The position numbers and the translations under genes are program-made. A stretch of DNA of 64,000 nt, taken from Protula sp. h YS-2021 (Eukaryota > Annelida > Polychaeta > Sabellida > Serpulidae). The notes below the pieces were generated by a model. That model was given only the letters and a program-made list of their open reading frames with translations, did no database searches and was not told where the DNA came from. The DNA is taken from assembly GCA_949752745.1 (NCBI GenBank), contig OX457025.1, positions 100,880,439-100,944,438 on the forward strand, read 5' to 3'. This document shows positions 23,143 through 33,870 of this stretch, piece by piece. Every line of letters begins with the position of its first letter. Position 1 is the first letter of the stretch.

Positions 23143-24270
23143 TCAATCATAACAAAAGTTATTCCACTATTAACTTACCATTTTAAGGTGAATTCATGAT
23201 ACATACAGCCAGCTGCGCAACCAGTCCATGACTATCCGAAAACTAGATATAAAACTAAATCAAACAGTGAAATTTTCAAATCGGTCAAGTATAACAATTA
23301 GGGTCACACTGCAACTCCAAGCAGCTAGACACTGCTGCCTCAGAAAAACAAAAAAGCTAGACACCGCTGTCTACGTTGTTGATGACGAAGTCTGATTACG
23401 GAGTCTGATTGCGCTGGCTATAAATGACGCAGTCTGATTACACTGATGACGAAATGCTGCTGATGATGATTGCAGGTTGTAGGATGCCATTTTTTTCTAA
23501 GTAAACACTGCATTTCAAACAAAAAAAACCCGAATAATGGAGTACAAAGAGCAACATAAGTAAAACATTTTATCATGATGTTAGTATGTATGCATGAGAG
23601 TGTGGGGGAAAAAAGTTGCCATCAGAAGGTTGAAATACCTATGCGGCTTATGAAATGCTCAGTCGTGGTGTGTGGAGAGAGAGTGTGAGGGGAAAAAGTT
23701 GCCATCAGAAGGTTGAAATACCTATGCGGCTTAAAATGCTCAGTTGTGGTGTGTGGAGAGAGAGTGTGAGGGGAAAAAGTTGCCATCAGAAGGTTGAAAT
23801 ACCTATGCGACTTACGAAATGCTCAGTCGTGGTGTGTGGAGAGAGAGTGTGGGGGGAAAAGTTGCCATCAGAAGGTTGAAATACCTATGCGGCTTAAAAT
23901 GCTCAGTCGTGGTGTGTGGAGAGGGAGTAATAGGGGAAAAAAGTTGCCATCAGAAGGTTGAAATACCTATGTGGGTTATGAAATGCTCAGTGTGTGTGGA
24001 GAGAGTGGGAAAAAAAATCACAACACGCGCGCGCTCTATCTGGTCCACCTCTGACGTCACTTCCGGCCCAGACGTCACTTCCGGTCCAGACGTCACTTCC
24101 GGTCCAGACGTCACTTCCTGGCGTAGAACTGTTGTTTACTTCGTTTCCATGACTACACCACTTCGTTGCCATCACAGCACTTCGTTGCTATGACTACGCC
24201 TATGATGTCACTTCCGGTCCAGACAGTGTGACGTCACTTCCTGTGCTGGAACCCCCATTATCATACTACT
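23143..24270 (-). repeat. E2 right terminal inverted repeat
   Basis: Reverse complement of the left arm, including five ~86-bp units (23610-23975) and three to four ACTTCCGG(T/C)CCAGACGTC composite sites (24055-24120), with another at 24210-24225. Unit counts differ slightly between arms, as expected for tandem repeats drifting after insertion. Confidence 0.9.
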
Positions 24271-24276
24271 GCGCGT

Positions 24277-24960
24277 AGACCGTGGACATGACTGCAGTCA
24301 CAACATGAATACTGGAGAAACGCTTATATATGACAAGTGTTTGTGTGCATGTTTGCCCCGCCCCCTCCCTCCCGCCCCCATCCTCTATTTTTTCTGTGCG
24401 GAGTGCAGCTCTGAAACAATCCCACTTTTTATGGGAACGCGCAGTACCGAATAAAAATCACACTCCACCCCCACCTGTAGCGGAAATGACACCCCACGCG
24501 GACACTGCCTGGCCAAAAAAATCCTCGGCTTTCTCCGCGTTTCTTTTTTTTTTTTTGGACACCATGGTAAAACAAACGTGACCACGTAACCCTCCCAGGA
24601 CCTACCCCTTGACACCAAGCTTGTTCACCCCCACCCCTTCTCCACGTTTTTTTGTTTTTTTTTTTTTGTTTTTTTTTGGACACACATAGTAACACACACG
24701 TGAATAAGTGGTCTTCCGAAGGCCGACCCCGTGACACCAAGCTGGTTCGGTTGCATACATGAACCTGTTTGATTTGAGATGCCTGCATCTTTCTCCGAGT
24801 TTACCACATGGAAAACCACAAACAGACATGGCAGAAAAGTAAAAGAATCGTTAGGCTGTTTTTTTTTAAGCTGGGTGTTACTGCCGCTATATAGCTCCGA
24901 CAGCAGAAATGGCCCTACAGTGGAACCCACACGTGCTTGAATCTGGATAGTAAAGACAGC
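24277..24960. other. Intergenic DNA with T-tracts, no gene seen
   Basis: Contains the second copy of the dispersed segment noted at 7950-8060 (here 24410-24520). Two related pieces follow (24540-24625 and 24640-24745), each with a T-tract, GGACAC and GACACCAAGCT(T/G)GTTC. Confidence 0.45.
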
Positions 24961-24967
24961 TCACTGG

Positions 24968-25110
24968 CGGTACCGTGAATCCGAATGGTGATAGCCTGAA
25001 TCTACCGGCGACAGCGTGAATCTACTGGTGACAGCGTGAATCTACTGGTGACAGCCTGAATCTACCGGCGACAGCGTGAATCTACTGGTGATACCGTGAA
25101 TCCGAATTGC
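24968..25110 (+). repeat. ~21-bp minisatellite, about seven copies
   Basis: The unit is GTGAATCTACTGGTGACAGC, with variants CTACCGGCGACAGC and a flanking CCGAATGGTGATAGCC. Confidence 0.85.
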
Positions 25111-26635
25111 GACTAATTTCTTCATTTTGCAGTACTAGGATACATGCATTTTTTTTTATCTGACAATCAAAATTTAGAGCATGGAAAAAAATTAGAGAAA
25201 TCTGGTTAAAAAGTGGTCTTTCGAAGAATCCAACTTCTACGCGCATTTTGCTGATTTTAGATTTCCCCTGCACGAAAAGCATGCACATTTCAGCTGACTA
25301 ACGCACACCCTCAACCTCTTCCCCCCATCCCTCCACCCCCCCCCCCCCCGGCTGCCGCAGGCCATGTACTCACAATAGGCGGTCCCTTAGCTCATTCAAT
25401 AATCACTGCTGATTTCTTGACGTCGTATCGTGCACGTGCTCAGACAGTTCTTTGACCCACTTTATTGATATCAACAGCTCATAATCTGTTTGGTATACGT
25501 TCATGGCTTGTTTAGCGTATACAGGTGAACCCCGAAGGACAACCCTGCAAATGGGACCACCTCGTAAATAGCACCAATTTCAAATGACCCCGTTCTAAGT
25601 GTCTCCACGGAATCCTGGACAGAAGGGCCTTGGACATAACGGCCTTTCCCGAAACGGCCCTAAATGAAAAGTTGGACAAAAGGGCCTTGAGAATTTTTTT
25701 TTTGGATATGGTTCTCAAATTATATTTATTTTTCTTAACGCACATGAAGCCATCGTGACAAATTTTTAGCTGTCCTTTATTATTTTTTATTATGTCCATT
25801 GCTGTTGGTCACAGTCCTTATATATCGGCAAGACAATTGACACACCAGCATCATCCGGATTAGCGCGTGTGTTTAAACAGCACAGTGAAGAGGAACGAAA
25901 CAAAGGACAGAAAATATATTTTGTGGCACAATGACTCCGAAATCTGGCATCTAAAGACAGTGATGGGAAGTTACTGAAAGAGTCTTTGCAATGAGTGAAA
26001 CACCAAGTCAGTGACTGGTACAAATAGGGATTATGCTGTGGCACAGAGCTTCGAGGTTCATCTGTACTTTCTTGTATCGCCCTTTCGAGGTTTCGTTTCT
26101 ATAAAGTTTCGTTTTGTACGTGTGTGCAACGTTTAATTGGTAGGGTATGTTTACTAATACAATATAAGCCCTATTATTGCTTTAAGTTCCATGAGGGAGT
26201 TTTTTTAAGTGAAGTATTATTGGAGTACATATTCTATTGAACAAATTAGTTCAGCATGTTTGACATTAGGATTATTGAATCGTATTTCGCTTGGTCCCAA
26301 GCACTTGGTCGTTAATTTTATTAATTAGTTATATTTTTTTTACCTGGCTCAATAAATGTTTTGATAAATGACGGCAAAGTATTTTCTACTTATAAGAATA
26401 CTTTCTACTTCCCCCTCCTGCACTTGCAAACCGTTATTGAAAACGCGTCTTGACTGAGGCAAAGGAATGCTATTTTACTTCTAGTCGCATTTTGATTCGT
26501 TCAAACCTTAACTTTTTCTCTTTTAAACATTCAACAATCTTTTTTTTTTCCCATAGGTCATGCTAGCATTTCAATCAATTACGTTTTATTTTATTTCCTG
26601 GCAAATGAATATATAGTCAATATTTAGATATTTAT
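25111..26635. other. Intergenic DNA with a possible GIY-YIG nuclease fragment
   Basis: Mostly AT-rich with no gene. At about 25788-25910 a plus-strand frame reads LYIGKTID followed by RVFKQHSEEER. This resembles the YIG-to-R/H core of GIY-YIG nucleases but is only about 40 residues long and ends in a stop. A GGACA(A/G)AAGGGCC(T)TTG word is repeated at 25617-25690. Confidence 0.3.
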
Positions 26636-26670
26636 GCACACACACACACACACACACAGACAGACACACA

Positions 26671-26701
<31 letters not shown>

Positions 26702-26718
26702 GCGCGCACACACACACC
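26636..26718. repeat. (CA)n-(CG)n microsatellite
   Basis: CA repeats surround a run of about ten CG dinucleotides (26687-26707). This is strictly alternating purine-pyrimidine sequence, a classic Z-DNA-prone type. Confidence 0.95.
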
Positions 26719-26839
26719 TCCGTTATGTGATTATTCCTAGGCTCCCAACTCTCTGACCCAAAACCTTATATATTTACATTACAGAGCACCCCCTCATCCC
26801 CACAAACCCCACTCCCCATCCCACCCAGATAGACTTACT

Positions 26840-27605
26840 ATCGGTGTGTGTGTGGTGTGCAGCGGGAGGAGGGAGAGGGGAAAAGGGGAGGGAGGAGGGG
26901 GAAAGGGGGTCCTTCTGTTCAGCACAGGTTTGCTGTCGCTGTGTGTTGTGCAGGAGAGTGGGACGTGGGGGTGGGGGGGGTGGGAACGTGCATTCTGTTC
27001 AGAGTGGGCTTACTGGTGATCTGCGTGATGTGGAAGGGGGTGGGACGTGGATCGAGGAGGGGGTGGGAGTTCTGTTCATCATAGCATTACTGACGGTGGG
27101 TGTTGTGGAGGGAGTGGGACTGAGGGGAAGTCCTTCTGTTTAGCACAGGCGTACTGACGCTGGGTTTTGTGGAAAGGAGTGGGACTGGGGGAAGGTCCTT
27201 TTGTTGAACAAAGGCGTACTGACGGTGGGTATTGTGGAGGGGAGTGGGACTGGTCGGGGGGATTATCCTTGTGTTTAGCACAGGCTTACTGACGCTGGGT
27301 TTTGTGGAGGGGTGGGACTGGTCGGGGGGGCACAACACCCACCGTCAGTACGCCTGTGCTAAACAGAAGGATCACCGCCCCCCCCCCCGACCAGTCCCAA
27401 CCCCTCCACAAAACCCAGCCACAGTAAGCCTGTGCTAAACAGAAGGATCACCCTGGAGGGGAGTGGGACTGGGGGAAGGTCCTTCTGTTTAGCACAGGCT
27501 TACTGATCTGGGTGTTGTGGAGGGGAGTGGGACTGGGGAAGATCCTTCTGTTTGGCACAGGCGTACTGACGGTGGCTGTTGTGGGGGGGGGGGGGTGGGA
27601 AGTGA
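26840..27605. repeat. ~65-bp G-rich minisatellite with one inverted block
   Basis: The unit runs CTTCTGTTTAGCACAGGC, GTACTGACGGTGGGTGTTGT and GGAGGGGAGTGGGACTGGGG, about ten copies. At roughly 27328-27455 a block of about two units lies in the opposite orientation (ACCGTCAGTACGCCTGTGCT), so the array holds an internal inversion. Confidence 0.9.
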
Positions 27606-28272
27606 GACTGGGGGTGCGTCTTCTCTTCAGAATGGTTTTTATCCTGGGGCAACATTGCCCCGTTTGAGGCCACGGAGGATCTCTACCCAATTCCAACCTT
27701 TCTAAACTTTTGCAGTTGGTTGCTTGATGTTACAACAAAATCGTAGCGTCTATTCATCGTCTTTTCTCCGAACGTTGAATAGACGTCGGGAGATTTGGTA
27801 GTATGTGAAAGTGAAATTACGTGTTTTCCTCTCATGTTTAAACTGACATCAAGGACAGCCTCATGATGTCATCACTCGTTATAAATGGCAAACCATTACA
27901 ACTATAAATGACAAACCATGACAAGTATAAATGGCAAACCATGACAAGTATTGTAGAAAAGTTGAACTCATGTTTTAAAATTAAGAATATGACATTTTCA
28001 GCTACTTTTAGAAAATATATATGAAAGTGAAAAGGACAAATTATAACACATGGATGCCCTAGGGGGACTGGGGGTGGGGGCGGAGGTGGGGGAGTGGGGG
28101 TATTTTTATGGAAGCGCGGCCATGGTATCTCAAGACTGTCGATTTCCCCCTATCTGATGCCGATCCCCCAGTGTTGGATAGACGTTTCCCGACTTTCATA
28201 TACAACCAAATCCTGACATTGATTCAACGTCTGGTCGCGATGTTATCCAACGTGTATGCAACGACGCAGGCT
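27606..28272. other. Intergenic DNA, no gene seen
   Basis: Contains AACGTTGAATAGACGTCGGG (27771-27790) and GTGTTGGATAGACGTTTCCC (28171-28190), members of the ACGTC dispersed motif family, plus a small ATGGCAAACCATGACAAGTATAA repeat (27885-27955). Confidence 0.45.
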
Positions 28273-28274
28273 CA

Positions 28275-29627
28275 ACGGGCAAGCACCGACGATCGTTCAA
28301 TGGGCAGGCATCGACAATCATTCATTGGGCAGGCATCCACGATCATTCAATGGGCAGGCATCGACATCACTCAATGAGCAGGGATCTACAATCATTCTAT
28401 GGGCAGGCATCGACAATCATTCAATGGGCAGGCATCGACAATCATTCAATGGGCAGGTTTCGACAATCATTCAATGGGCGGGTTTCGACAATCATTCAAT
28501 GGGCAGGCATCAACAATCATTCAATGGGTAGGCATCGACAATCATTCAATGGGCAGGCATCGACAATCATTCAATGGGCAGGCATCTACAATCATTCAAT
28601 GGGCAGGCATCGACAATCATTCTATGGGCAGGCATCGACAATCATTCAGTGGGGAGGCATCATTAATCATTGTATGGGCAGGGATCGACAATCATTCAAT
28701 GAGCAGACATTAACAATCATTCAATGGGAAGGCATCGATAATCATTCAATGGGCAGCCATAGACAATCATTCAATGAGCAGGAATCTACAACCATTCAAT
28801 GGGCAGGCATCGATGATCATTCAACGGGCAGGCATCTACAATCATTCAATGGGCAGGCATCTTCAATAATTCAATGGGCAGGCATCGACAATCATTCAAT
28901 GGGCAGGCATCAACAATCATTCAGTGGGCAGACATCTACAATCATTCAATGGGCAGGCATCTGCAATCATTCAATGGGCAGGCATCGACAATCATTCAAT
29001 GGGCAGGCATCGACAATCATTCAATGGGCAGGAATCGACAATCATTCAATGAGCAGGGATCTACACTCATTCTATGGGCAGGCATCAGTAATCATTCAAT
29101 GATCAGGCATGAACAATCATTCAATGAGCAGGAATCTACAATTTCAATGGGCAGGCATCGACAATCATTCAATGGGCAGGCATCGACAATCATTCAATGA
29201 GCAGGAATCTACAACCATTCAATGGGCAGGCATCGACAATCATTCTATGGGCAGGCATCAACAATCATTCAGTGGGCAGACATCTACAATCATTCAATCA
29301 GCAGGCATCGACGTTCATTCAATCTGCAGGCATCGACGATCATTAAATGGGCAGGCATCGACAAGCATTCAACGGGCAGGCATCTACAGTCATTCAATGG
29401 TCAGGTATCTACAATCATTCAATGGGCAGGCATCGACAATCATTCAATGGGCAGGCATCGACAATCATTCAATGAGCAATCATCGACAATCATTCAACGA
29501 GCAGGAATCTACAATCATTCAATGGGCAGGCATCGACGATCATTCAATGGGCAGGCATCGACGATCATTCAATGGGCAGGCATCGTCAATCATTCAATGG
29601 GCAGGCATCTACAATCATTCAATACAT
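28275..29627 (+). repeat. 25-bp minisatellite, about 53 copies
   Basis: The unit contains ATCGACAATCATTCAATGGG followed by CAGGC. As 25 is not divisible by 3, three units encode a 25-residue period and all three plus frames stay open for up to 250 codons (words GRHRQSFNGQAST and IIQWAGIDNHS). No signal beyond the repeat supports translation. Confidence 0.95.
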
Positions 29628-30055
29628 TCTGTAACACACAGTCGACGCCGAATCGATTACACCACATGACACCGCGCGCCACAAATAGAGATGCTCCGAA
29701 CACACAGGTCATAGCACTTTCCGGGTCATGTCACTTTCTGGATCGTGTCACTGTCCGGGTCATGTCACTTTCTGGATCGTGTCACTGTCCGGGTCATGTC
29801 ACTTTTCGCCACTCCGAGATAAAGGACGGAAGGGACGCGCAGCTAACGGCTTGTGCAATTTTCGTGTAGATAACACACGCGAACAGCATGTATAATGTAT
29901 CGGTAATAAAGCACTTTGAACAGACAAGCAATTTTATCTTAAAGTACAAGTTTCTAAAAATAAGAATGGTACTAAAAATGAGATAAACATTGGGACAAAA
30001 AAGAATGAGATGTACAAAAAATGTGATTACTCCTGCGTCACATTGCAACGCAAAG
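29628..30055. other. Short repeat and intergenic DNA
   Basis: GGGTCATGTCACTTTCTGGA followed by TCGTGTCACTGTCC repeats two to three times at 29725-29805. The rest shows no feature. Confidence 0.5.
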
Positions 30056-30265
30056 ACGGCAACAGTTGGCTCAGTTGGTTCGAGTGTTGGGCTGGCAATC
30101 CCAAGGTCCCGGGTTCGACTCCGGCTCGGGGGTTGTAAGCGGGGGTGGGGTGGGGTGGGGTCGGGTGGGGTGGGGTGCGTGGAGGGAGTGACCCTGCACT
30201 AACTGCCTTAGCTAAGCGAATGCAGTGGTTATATCAGATATAACGGAATTCCAAATTAACGCTCA
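30056..30265 (+). repeat. tRNA-derived SINE-like repeat
   Basis: A tRNA-like head has an A-box TTGGCTCAGTTGGTTCGAG (from 30066) and a B-box GGTTCGACTCC (30112-30122), with an imperfect anticodon arm and no clean acceptor stem. A G-rich segment (30137-30177, many GGGGT repeats) and a unique body follow. This is the layout of a Pol III-transcribed tRNA-derived SINE rather than a functional tRNA. The G-rich run fits the G-quadruplex pattern. Confidence 0.6.
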
Positions 30266-30855
30266 CTGAGGCTTTCGGTCATCCTTTAAAAAAGGTCATA
30301 TTTCACATTGAATATGGCTTTGCACAATAATTCCCCCTCCCACCTTCTCCATTCTCGCAATATAGATACAGATATGCAGCATGCTGAGATAACCAACAAA
30401 GTTCAGAAGGCTCATGACTCATCGATAACTTTACAAATTACACAACTATGTTTAGAAAACGTCAATAATTATTGTATAAGAGAAAAACACGTCATGATAT
30501 CTTTTCCTGTGCTAACATAACGACAGACTTTGTACATGCTACCGCTGTCCAATAAACACACAATGTCTCACAAACGTCACAAATAGACGTGCAACCGACG
30601 TCATTATTTAGTGCACTAACACAACCTTGTATATGCCACCGCTGCCCAGTAATCACAAAACGCCCCATAGGCATCCCTAATTAACAGACGTCCGATATCG
30701 GCGTCGCGATTTAGTTGTACAGTGCAGTCGAAACGCCGACTTTTTCCCCGCGACGTTGGATAGACTTCGGGTGAGAGACGCTGAATAGGCGTCGTAAAAG
30801 CTGGTTACATGGGCATGGGAAAATAACACGAGAGTTGCCCAGGGAAATATTCAGA
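30266..30855. other. Intergenic DNA, no gene seen
   Basis: Includes two related segments near 30523-30595 and 30615-30665 (CT(A/T)(A/C)CACA, TTGTA(C/T)ATGC, ACCGCTG(T/C)CCA(A/G)TAA, CACAAA). The ACGTC-family words GACGTTGGATAGACTTCGGG and GAATAGGCGTCG are at 30751-30800. Confidence 0.45.
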
Positions 30856-30856
30856 C

Positions 30857-30982
30857 GCAACAATGTCATTGCAGACAGAAGTGTGTCAACAATGTCATTG
30901 CAGACAGAAGTGTGTCAACAATGTCATTGCAGACAGAAGTGTGTCAACAATGTCATTGCAGACAGAATTGTGTCAACAGTGA
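30857..30982 (+). repeat. 29-bp minisatellite, four copies
   Basis: The unit contains ACAATGTCATTGCAGACAGA then AGTGTGTCA, nearly perfect. A 61-codon frame through it is incidental. Confidence 0.9.
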
Positions 30983-31690
30983 AGCATTACTTTGCTTGCT
31001 GTTTCCTCAACAATTTCTGATGGTCGACGTGCAATTCTCCAAACATTAAAATGAGGTTAAATTTTAAGGCAAATATATTTTGACACAAAAGAATGCAGAC
31101 AAGGACAATTATCCCTCCCGCATCCCCCAGGAGGGGGGGGGGGGGGGGCCGCTCACGCAACAACGGGTACCATGCCTGTCCATGAGTGTTTAAAACAATC
31201 CGTAAACGCAGAGTGAAAATACCCCCTTTTTAACCAAACGCAGAGTGAAATTTCAACATAACCTCCACCCATTGGAATGAACGAAAATGGCACTCCGCAT
31301 GTACCACGTCTGGTTTCACAATTACCCCCTCTTTCTCAGCGGTTATTTTTTTCTTTTTTATTTTGGAAAAGCATGGCAACACATAAGATATCAAGTGCCC
31401 CCTTCTGCCCCCCCCCCCCCCCCAACCTAGATCGCATCCGATTAGAAAACTGGGCGTGGACAGTACAACTTTTTTTCTGAAATTACGTCATTTATACTGA
31501 TTTTGCTGCAGGACCGGAATCAATGACTTGTCATATGTGCCAGTGAACAGTGACGTCATTCTCTGCTCCAATGAAAACATCCATCGAATATAAGTGGCAA
31601 AAATTGCAGCTTCAAAAATTCTTGTTTCTGAAGAACGTTCACAGCAGTTTATAAGCAGTAATGATAATAATAATAGTAATAATAAAGACG
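30983..31690. other. Intergenic DNA with G/C tracts
   Basis: A poly-G tract (31131-31148) and poly-C tract (31410-31425) flank the third copy (31195-31330) of the dispersed segment seen at 7950 and 24410. No gene is seen. Confidence 0.45.
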
Positions 31691-31740
31691 AGGAACAAGG
31701 AGAAGAAGAAGAAGAAGAAGAAGAAGAAGAAGAAGAAGAA

Positions 31741-31772
<32 letters not shown>

Positions 31773-31812
31773 AGACCAACAACAACAACAACAAGAACAA
31801 CAACAACAGCAA
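31691..31812 (+). repeat. (GAA)n and (CAA)n trinucleotide tracts
   Basis: About 25 GAA/GAG triplets (31697-31774) followed by CAA/CAG triplets (31777-31812). Open frames of poly-Glu, poly-Lys or poly-Ser type follow from the repeat. Confidence 0.95.
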
Positions 31813-31951
31813 CTGGTTTGGGGGAATGCACCGCAGAAACCATCGTCCGCCATCTCGGTAATGATGCAAAGCGAGCAACTGTGGGAATGCACGCTGGAAA
31901 ATTTTCTGAGAATACTGTTTTCAATATAGGTACGAAAGGTGCTGGGTGTAT

Positions 31952-32021
<70 letters not shown>

Positions 32022-32041
32022 AGGAGAGAGAGAGAGAGAGC

Positions 32042-32085
<44 letters not shown>

Positions 32086-32105
32086 AGGAGAGCAGGAGAG
32101 CAGGA
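31952..32105 (+). repeat. (GA)n microsatellite with GCAGGA interruptions
   Basis: Long purine-only GA runs broken by GCAGGAGAGA. Homopurine mirror sequences of this length are prone to triplex (H-DNA) formation. Every frame is open for compositional reasons. Confidence 0.95.
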
Positions 32106-32642
32106 AGGAGGGCAGACAGAAAGAGGAGGGAGAGAGAGAGAGATTGGGCAATGACTCCTGTTCAGTGAAGAACAACAACGACAGGCAGGCGTTTGATTCC
32201 CTTTGTGGCATGTCAGAAAATGCATTCGTGACATATTGCACAACCTCATTTCCATTGCTCCCTCTACCAGCGTTTTGCAGAGTTTGCTCAGCTGCCACCG
32301 TTGTTGTGCAACAGCAAACCTCTTTGGTGCTTCGGTCTGTTGATTGTACCACCGTTTTACTGTGGTGAAAATAGTGCTCATAAAAGAGAGGAACATTTTT
32401 CTAAAATATCAATTCGCTCTGTGTTTATATATAACAGACAGATCTCCTCAGAGGTCAGCTGTCTTCTAATAACGCAGCTACCACAGTAAATTGGATATTT
32501 TTAGCACTGGGTATTTGTTTTCCAGTTTCGTTTTCTGTGCTTATTGCATCGTGAAATTTACGTCTCGGTTTCACAAACCAGCAGCTGTCAGAGAGCACTG
32601 TAGTTGTCCCTTCACTGAAAAAAAAAAACAAACCTCACCTGG

Positions 32643-32650
32643 TATATAAG
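32643..32650 (+). promoter_or_regulatory. TATA box upstream of the 233-aa gene
   Basis: TATATAAG lies 83 bases before the chosen start codon at 32733, leaving room for a short 5' leader of about 55 bases. A short overlapping upstream frame opens at 32654 in another reading frame, but it probably lies upstream of, or at, the transcription start. Confidence 0.45.
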
Positions 32651-32732
32651 ACGATGAAGCGTTCGTGGATTAAACATTTTAATGGAGAACTGAGGGAAAA
32701 TTATTCCATTAGCAACAAACAGTGGAGACAAA

Positions 32733-33434
32733 ATGGACGCAAGTTACTTGCCGCCTCTCGGGGTTTTTGCTGTTGCCGCGTATGCTGTGGCCATAGCAAT
32801 ATTTTTCAAAAAGCGATTTCAACACGAACTTATTCCATTTGTCTGTTATTGTGCTCTGATGGGCATTTTCATTGACACAGAACACGAAATTTTAAGTGGC
32901 ATCGTGTTTATGATATGCGTTGCACACCGCATATTTACACAACAAGCTTGGGACTTTAAGCCAGAAATGTTCATGATGAGTCTGCTGGCTATGCTGGATG
33001 TCAGATACGGATTGGTTGAGTCTGGACTTCATGCGGTTGCGTGGTTACCTGCCTGGATGCATCTATCTGGATGGAAGATACTGAGAATTTTCGTTTCTGG
33101 TATGGTTCAGTTGATAAGACGACCTCTGTGGCTGAAGAACAAACTGCAAGACGTCAGAAGTGTGTTTGGCCCTATCTTTGTCTTATGCACCAGCCATTAT
33201 GCAGTAACCATGGATACGGAGAACATTGCGAGCGCAGTGATTGGATATTTCGCATGCATTTCAGCGTTATTGGCAGCCGTACTTTTCAGACCTGACAATT
33301 CGACTACCCTGGATGTCCTGGGATGGCGTACAACGTTTTCCATGCGCAAGGCCTATCACAAGCGATGCATGATTGGCGCTTTTACCTGCATTTTAATTAA
33401 ATGTATTCTGATTCCGGCTTTACTGCCATTTTAA
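32733..33434 (+). CDS. Candidate single-exon gene: 233-aa multi-pass membrane protein, family unknown
   Basis: An intact, non-repetitive frame with a good start context (AAAATGG), a TATA box upstream and AATAAA at 33758. The protein has six to eight hydrophobic segments: about residues 8-25, 34-48, 52-68, 79-90, 98-115, 143-160, 163-183 and 213-233. Basic stretches lie between them (KKRF near 26-29; RRPLWLKNK near 128-136; RKAYHKR near 205-211). It is Trp- and Cys-rich and ends ALLPF with almost no C-terminal tail. This looks like a polytopic membrane protein. I do not recognise the family. It could be a host retrogene or an accessory gene left by a virus-like element. Confidence 0.6.
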   Translation: MDASYLPPLGVFAVAAYAVAIAIFFKKRFQHELIPFVCYCALMGIFIDTEHEILSGIVFMICVAHRIFTQQAWDFKPEMFMMSLLAMLDVRYGLVESGLHAVAWLPAWMHLSGWKILRIFVSGMVQLIRRPLWLKNKLQDVRSVFGPIFVLCTSHYAVTMDTENIASAVIGYFACISALLAAVLFRPDNSTTLDVLGWRTTFSMRKAYHKRCMIGAFTCILIKCILIPALLPF

Positions 33435-33757
33435 ACTGACTTTCATTGTCTGGAACAATTAGCTAGCTCTACGCTGTGAAGTGACTGGTCATTTTTTTTA
33501 ACGTGTTAAAATAATGCTGCTGCATTTTGTTCATTTGAACCGTTCAGTTGTAGAAGCATTTTCTGGTTTCAAGCACGAAAAGATTTGTGTGTTCTAGAAC
33601 TTAAATTCAATTTGTCGTAGTGGTTTAATGCGATTTAGGAGGGTGCGATGGGGGGGGGGTTGCGAGGGGGTTAATACATTTTTGTACGTTTTCTGGAGTT
33701 TCATTGGGTGCCAGTTCTGAAGTAATAAGTAATAATAATAATAACCGTTTTTTTTTT

Positions 33758-33763
33758 AATAAA
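33758..33763 (+). terminator. Candidate polyadenylation signal for the 233-aa gene
   Basis: AATAAA 324 bases past the stop codon, the first canonical hexamer downstream in this orientation. Confidence 0.4.
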
Positions 33764-33834
33764 CAGCAGACAAAAGGAGAAAGATCTTGTTTCCCATCTC
33801 AATTTTTTACAAATTTTGATAAGACCATCGGGCG

Positions 33835-33870
<36 letters not shown>

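Larger units (their letters stand above)
20624..24270. mobile_element. E2: Polinton-terminus-like foldback element with broken zinc-finger gene
   Basis: A 3.65-kb element with termini AGTAGTATGATAATGGGG and complement, arms of about 1.15 kb (20624-21823 and 23143-24270), and a perfect 6-bp direct repeat GCGCGT on both sides (20618-20623 and 24271-24276). It is the same family as E1 and E3 by terminus, duplication length, central decamer arrays and the zinc-finger gene. The arms differ largely from E1's near the tips (ETS-CRE repeats) but share the inner GATTCAGTTTTATATC segment. Confidence 0.9.

Noticed and set aside
28350..29869. Frames of 186-250 codons across the 25-bp array
   Set aside because: All three frames are open together, as expected for a stop-free tandem repeat.
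30056..30140. A functional tRNA gene
   Set aside because: Pol III boxes are good, but the anticodon arm and acceptor stem do not fold cleanly and a SINE body follows.
31488..32396. 302-codon Ser/Leu-rich minus-strand frame
   Set aside because: Its bulk is translated (GAA)n and (GA)n microsatellites; flanks show no domain.
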